8,359 nt of DNA from Burkholderiaceae bacterium (GTDB lineage: Bacteria > Pseudomonadota > Gammaproteobacteria > Burkholderiales > Burkholderiaceae): contig JAKONL010000301.1 in assembly GCA_022701965.1 (NCBI GenBank), positions 1 through 8,359 on the forward strand, given 5' to 3'. Positions 5,313-8,359 of the stretch are shown one piece after another. The notes beneath the pieces were generated by a model, which made no database searches, was not told the DNA's origin, and was given only the letters and a program-made list of their open reading frames with translations. Numbering within the stretch: position 1 is the first letter of the stretch; each line of letters begins with the position of its first letter. The position numbers and the translations under genes were made by a program.

Positions 5313-6008
5313 ATGACGACAACGACAACAACGCCGCCCGCACGGCAGAGTCAGCCTCTTCCGACGCAGGACTCCGCGCGGATCTACCTGATCGCGGCCC
5401 ATCCGCACTGGCGCGAGTCGCGCGTGACCCGGCGCATGGTGGACGCCGCGAGAGACGCCGCGACGGCGGGCGCGCGGATCGACGTCAACGACCTCTACGG
5501 CACCTACCCCGACTACGCGATCGACCCCGATGCCGAGCGCGCCCGGGTCGAGGCGGCCGACCTGCTGGTGCTGGTGCATCCGATCCAGTGGTACTCGATG
5601 CCGGCGCTGCAGAAGCTCTGGCTCGACGAGGTGCTCGCCTATGGCTGGGCCTACGGCGAGGGCGGCACGGCGCTGCGGGGCAAGGACCTGTGGCTGGTGG
5701 CGTCGACCGGCGCCGCCGAGGACAGCTACCACCCGCAGGGCTACAACCGCTACTTCTTCGACGCCTTCCTGCCGCCCTACGAACAGACGGCCGCGCTGTG
5801 CGGGATGCGCTTCCTGCCGCCGCTGGTGCTTCACGGGGCGCGCAGCACGGATCACGAATCCTTCGAGGCCCATGCCGACACCTTCGCCCGGCGGCTCGCG
5901 AGCTATCCGGACTGGCCCGAGATGGACGAGATCGATACCTGCCCGACCTGCGAGGTGCCGGCACGGGACCGTCCGATGCCCGTCGTCGCCGGGACGCCGG
6001 CCGACTGA
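5313..6008 (+). CDS. kefG: KefG/KefF-like NAD(P)H-quinone oxidoreductase, ancillary to potassium efflux
   Basis: A flavodoxin_2-fold protein of 231 residues. KefF and KefG are peripheral FMN-dependent quinone reductases that bind and activate the KefC or KefB antiporter. Family marks are AAHPHWRESRVTRRM (28-42, expected FMN phosphate loop), VHPIQWYSMPALQKLWLDEVLAYGWAYG (from 88 to 115) and the LRGKDLWLVASTG strand-turn (121-133). It is longer than the E. coli proteins (about 176-184 residues): there is a Thr/Pro/Gln-rich N-terminal leader of about 20 residues, starting with six threonines, and a C-terminal tail of about 30 residues with C210-P-T-C213. ATG 5313 is the only good start; upstream is the divergent control region with no ribosome site. 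The antiporter gene follows after 16 bases, supporting KefG rather than a general quinone reductase. Confidence 0.85.
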   Translation: MTTTTTTPPARQSQPLPTQDSARIYLIAAHPHWRESRVTRRMVDAARDAATAGARIDVNDLYGTYPDYAIDPDAERARVEAADLLVLVHPIQWYSMPALQKLWLDEVLAYGWAYGEGGTALRGKDLWLVASTGAAEDSYHPQGYNRYFFDAFLPPYEQTAALCGMRFLPPLVLHGARSTDHESFEAHADTFARRLASYPDWPEMDEIDTCPTCEVPARDRPMPVVAGTPAD

Positions 6009-6024
6009 CCGGCAGGAACCTCTC

Positions 6025-7851
6025 ATGGAACACGCTCCCGCCTGGCTCACCAGCAGCCTCATCTACCTCGGTGCCGCCGTGCTGGTGGTGCCGCTCTCGC
6101 GCGCCCTCGGGCTCGGATCGATCATCGGCTACCTCGCCGCCGGCATCGCCATCGGTCCCTGGGGCCTCGGGCTGGTGTCCAGTCCGCAGGACGTGCTGCA
6201 TTTCGCCGAGTTCGGCGTCGTGCTGATGCTGTTCCTGGTCGGCCTCGAACTCGAACCCGACCGGCTCTGGAGCCTGCGCCGGCCGATCTTCGGCTGGGGC
6301 TCGGCGCAGGTGCTCGGCTGCGCGGCGGTGCTGTTCGGCGTCGGCTACGTGGCCGGCGCGGAGTGGCGCGTGGCGCTGGTGGCCGCGCTCGGGCTGGCAC
6401 TGTCGTCGACGGCCATCGCGCTGCAGGTGTTCGGCGAACGCAACCTGCTGCCGACGGTCAGCGGCCAGGCCGGCTTCTCGATCCTGCTGTTCCAGGACGT
6501 CGCGGCGATCCCGATCCTGGCGCTGCTGCCGCTGCTGGCCGTCTCCGGCGCCGACACGCACGAAGCCGTCACCGGTGCGGCCCGCGCGCTGCAGGCCGCG
6601 AAGATCATCGGCGTGATCGCGGCCATCGTGCTCGGCGGGCGCCTGCTGCTGCGCCCGGTGCTGCGCTGGATCGCTCGCAGCAACACGCCCGAAATCTTCA
6701 CCGCCGCCGCGCTGCTGCTGGTGGTGGCGATCGCGGCGCTGATGCAGTTCGTCGGCCTGTCGATGGCGCTGGGCGCCTTCCTGGCCGGCGTGCTGCTGGC
6801 CGAGAGCGAGTACCGGCGCGAACTCGAGACCGACATCGAGCCGTTCAAGGGACTGCTGCTCGGACTCTTCTTCATCGCGATCGGCATGAGCATCGACTTC
6901 GGCGTGCTGATGGCCAGCCCGGGCCTGATGGCGCTGGTGGTGGTCGGCTTCCTGGTCGTGAAGTGCGCGGTGATCTACGGGCTGGCGACGCTGATGAAGG
7001 TGCCCTACCAGCAGCGGCCGGTGTTCACGCTGCTGCTCGCGCAGGGCGGCGAATTCGCCTTCGTCGTGTTCCAGGGCGCGGGGCCGGACGTGCTCGCGCC
7101 GGCCGTCTCGTCGTTCCTGATCGCGGCGGTGGCGCTGTCGATGCTGGTGTCGCCGCTGCTGCTGGTGCTGATCGACAGGTTCGTGCTGCCGCGCTACAGC
7201 GTGGGCGGCGCAGCCCTCGACGAGATCTCGGAGCCGCAGACGCCCAAGGTGCTGATCTGCGGCTTCGGGCGCTATGGCCAGATCGTCGGCCGCATGGTCA
7301 GCGCCCAGGGCGTGAAGGTGACGGTGCTCGACCACGACCCCGACACGGTCGAGGGCCTGCGCGAATTCGGCTTCCGGGTGTTCTACGGCGACGCGACTCG
7401 GCTCGACCTGCTGCGCACCGCCGGCGCCGCGAGCGCTTCGGCGATCGTGGTGGCGGTCGACGACGTTGAGCAGTCGCTGGAGATCGTCGACCTGGTACGC
7501 GAGCATTTCCCGCAGGCGCGCATCGTCGCGCGGGCGCGCAACGTCGGCCATCTCTACCAGCTGCAGGACCGCAAGGTGGACTTCATCGAGCGCGAGCTCT
7601 TCGAGTCGTCGCTGCGCAGCGCGCGCTCGGTGCTCGAGGTGCTCGGCTGGCCCGCGCACGAGGCGCGCGAGTCGGCGCTGACCTTCCGGCGGCGCAACCA
7701 GCAGCTGATGGCCGAGACCTATCCGCACTACAAGGACCGCGCCAAATTGATCGCGGTCGCCAAGGAGGGCCGCCAGCAGTTCGCCGAGCAGATGGCACGG
7801 GAGCGCGAGGAGCGGCAGCGGCGCGCCGGCAAGGACTGGGACAGCCGCTGA
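6025..7851 (+). CDS. kefB: Glutathione-regulated K+/H+ antiporter, KefB/KefC type
   Basis: A 608-residue inner-membrane CPA2 antiporter; E. coli KefB and KefC have 601 and 620. It releases K+ when glutathione adducts of electrophiles bind, lowering cytoplasmic pH to protect the cell. The membrane domain (about 10-385) has multiple hydrophobic segments, LSSTAIALQVF (127-137) and the CPA2 motif LLFQDVAAIP (154-163) with Asp158. The regulatory loop ELETDIEPFKGLLLG (266-280) is conserved. A KTN (RCK) Rossmann domain starts at about 408 with GFGRYGQIVG (413-422), the acidic strand end LDHD (435-438), FYGDATRLD (453-461) and ARARN (502-506). Arg416 and Asn558 align, from memory, with residues that contact glutathione in E. 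coli KefC. The C-terminus is charged. AGGAA seven bases upstream supports the ATG. It forms an operon with the kefG-like gene; KefB versus KefC cannot be settled by eye. Confidence 0.93.
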   Translation: MEHAPAWLTSSLIYLGAAVLVVPLSRALGLGSIIGYLAAGIAIGPWGLGLVSSPQDVLHFAEFGVVLMLFLVGLELEPDRLWSLRRPIFGWGSAQVLGCAAVLFGVGYVAGAEWRVALVAALGLALSSTAIALQVFGERNLLPTVSGQAGFSILLFQDVAAIPILALLPLLAVSGADTHEAVTGAARALQAAKIIGVIAAIVLGGRLLLRPVLRWIARSNTPEIFTAAALLLVVAIAALMQFVGLSMALGAFLAGVLLAESEYRRELETDIEPFKGLLLGLFFIAIGMSIDFGVLMASPGLMALVVVGFLVVKCAVIYGLATLMKVPYQQRPVFTLLLAQGGEFAFVVFQGAGPDVLAPAVSSFLIAAVALSMLVSPLLLVLIDRFVLPRYSVGGAALDEISEPQTPKVLICGFGRYGQIVGRMVSAQGVKVTVLDHDPDTVEGLREFGFRVFYGDATRLDLLRTAGAASASAIVVAVDDVEQSLEIVDLVREHFPQARIVARARNVGHLYQLQDRKVDFIERELFESSLRSARSVLEVLGWPAHEARESALTFRRRNQQLMAETYPHYKDRAKLIAVAKEGRQQFAEQMAREREERQRRAGKDWDSR

Positions 7852-7873
7852 CCGGCCGACCGACCGAGGCGCG

Positions 7874-8359
7874 TCAGTGCGCCATCGCCGGACCGGTCGC
7901 CACCGTGGCACCGCGCCGTGTGTAGCCGCAGAACTCGAAATCCACCTCCGGCTGCCGGCCCGACATCAGCTCGGCCAGCGCCCGACCCGAGCCGCAGCCG
8001 TGCGTCCAGCCGAGCGTGCCGTGGCCGGTGTTCAGGTAGAGGCCCTCGAGCCGGCTCCTGCCGATGTAGGGCACGTTGCCCGGCGTGGCCGGACGCAGGC
8101 CGGCCCAGAACGTGGCCAGCTCGGGCCGGCTCATGCCGGGGAAGACGTCGAGCGCCCGTTGGACGATCGCCTTGCAACGCGCCGGATTGAGCGACAGGTC
8201 GTAGCCGTTGAGCTCGGCCGTGCCGGCGATGCGCATGCGGTCGCCGAAGCGCGAGAACACCAGCTTGTACTCGTCGTCCGTGAGGCTCACGCTGGGCGCC
8301 TTGCTTTCGTCGAGCACCGGCAGCGTGGCCGAATAGCCCTTGGCCGGGTAGATGTCCAG
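7874..8359 (-). CDS. dadA: D-amino acid dehydrogenase, C-terminal part (5' end lies beyond the right edge)
   Basis: The last 161 residues of a DadA-type FAD-dependent D-amino acid dehydrogenase, which oxidises D-alanine and other D-amino acids to 2-oxo acids and passes electrons to the respiratory chain. The frame is open to the window edge and the N-terminal dinucleotide-binding motif is outside. Visible family segments, numbered within the fragment, are IYPAKGYSATLPV (3-15), RMRIAGTAELNGYDLSLNPAR (from 41 to 61), FWAGLRPATPGNVPYIG (84-100) and the C-terminal FAD-contact motif LNTGHGTLGWTHGCGSG (109-125). The tail after LMSGRQPEVDF continues about 20 residues with no recognised motif. It converges with the antiporter gene, 22 bases between stops, and I see no terminator hairpin with a T-tract there. 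Confidence 0.93.
   Translation of the reverse strand: MDIYPAKGYSATLPVLDESKAPSVSLTDDEYKLVFSRFGDRMRIAGTAELNGYDLSLNPARCKAIVQRALDVFPGMSRPELATFWAGLRPATPGNVPYIGRSRLEGLYLNTGHGTLGWTHGCGSGRALAELMSGRQPEVDFEFCGYTRRGATVATGPAMAH

Noticed and set aside
5302..5316. A four-codon ORF (ATG TTC GCG GCA TGA) whose stop overlaps the kefG-like ATG as ATGA.
   Set aside because: Too short to separate from chance; it has no ribosome site and no regulatory codons.
7848..7877. CTGAC / GTCAG inverted repeat spanning the kefB-dadA convergent junction.
   Set aside because: It is explained by two convergent TGA stop codons, which are complementary by definition. Only two further bases add to the match and no T-tract follows.
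5485..7911. An 808-codon open frame on the minus strand, antisense to the kefG-like and kefB genes.
   Set aside because: The composition is His/Gln/Arg/Asp-dominated low complexity, a typical shadow of a GC-rich membrane protein gene. No motif or ribosome site supports it.

Overview
The window looks like chromosome from a GC-rich betaproteobacterium of the order Burkholderiales. The encoded proteins resemble those of Comamonadaceae such as Variovorax; this rests on remembered family resemblance, not a database search. Nothing suggests a phage, insertion sequence, CRISPR array, tRNA or rRNA. The content is mostly ordinary core genome. The interest lies in the control regions between divergent genes and in a few odd protein ends.

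Left part, minus strand (about 1-2560): a respiratory block read right to left. A promoter candidate near 2527-2532 precedes a small DUF2244 membrane protein. It is followed by cytochrome c oxidase subunit II, which carries a fused cytochrome c domain (caa3 type), and by subunit I, which runs off the left edge. Together subunits I and II form the catalytic core that takes electrons from cytochrome c through CuA to heme a and reduces oxygen.

Middle (about 2561-4765): a BioC-like methyltransferase homologue on the minus strand and a ComF-family phosphoribosyltransferase-like protein on the plus strand. Their starts are only 23 bases apart, around a near-palindromic A/T-rich core that could be a bidirectional promoter. 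The tRNA wobble-base methylase TrmL follows comF, probably in the same transcript.

Right part (about 4778-8359): a MaoC-like hotdog hydratase on the minus strand converges on trmL. On its other side it diverges from a kefG-like quinone oxidoreductase gene and a KefB/KefC-type K+/H+ antiporter gene. The last two form an operon for glutathione-gated potassium efflux during electrophile stress. The 76-base gap between the hydratase and kefG holds two perfect 8-base inverted repeats. The window ends inside the 3' part of dadA (D-amino acid dehydrogenase), convergent with the antiporter gene.

No gene-free stretch exceeds 300 bases; the largest gap is about 94 bases. Long open frames antisense to the cox and kef genes appear to be high-GC shadows.
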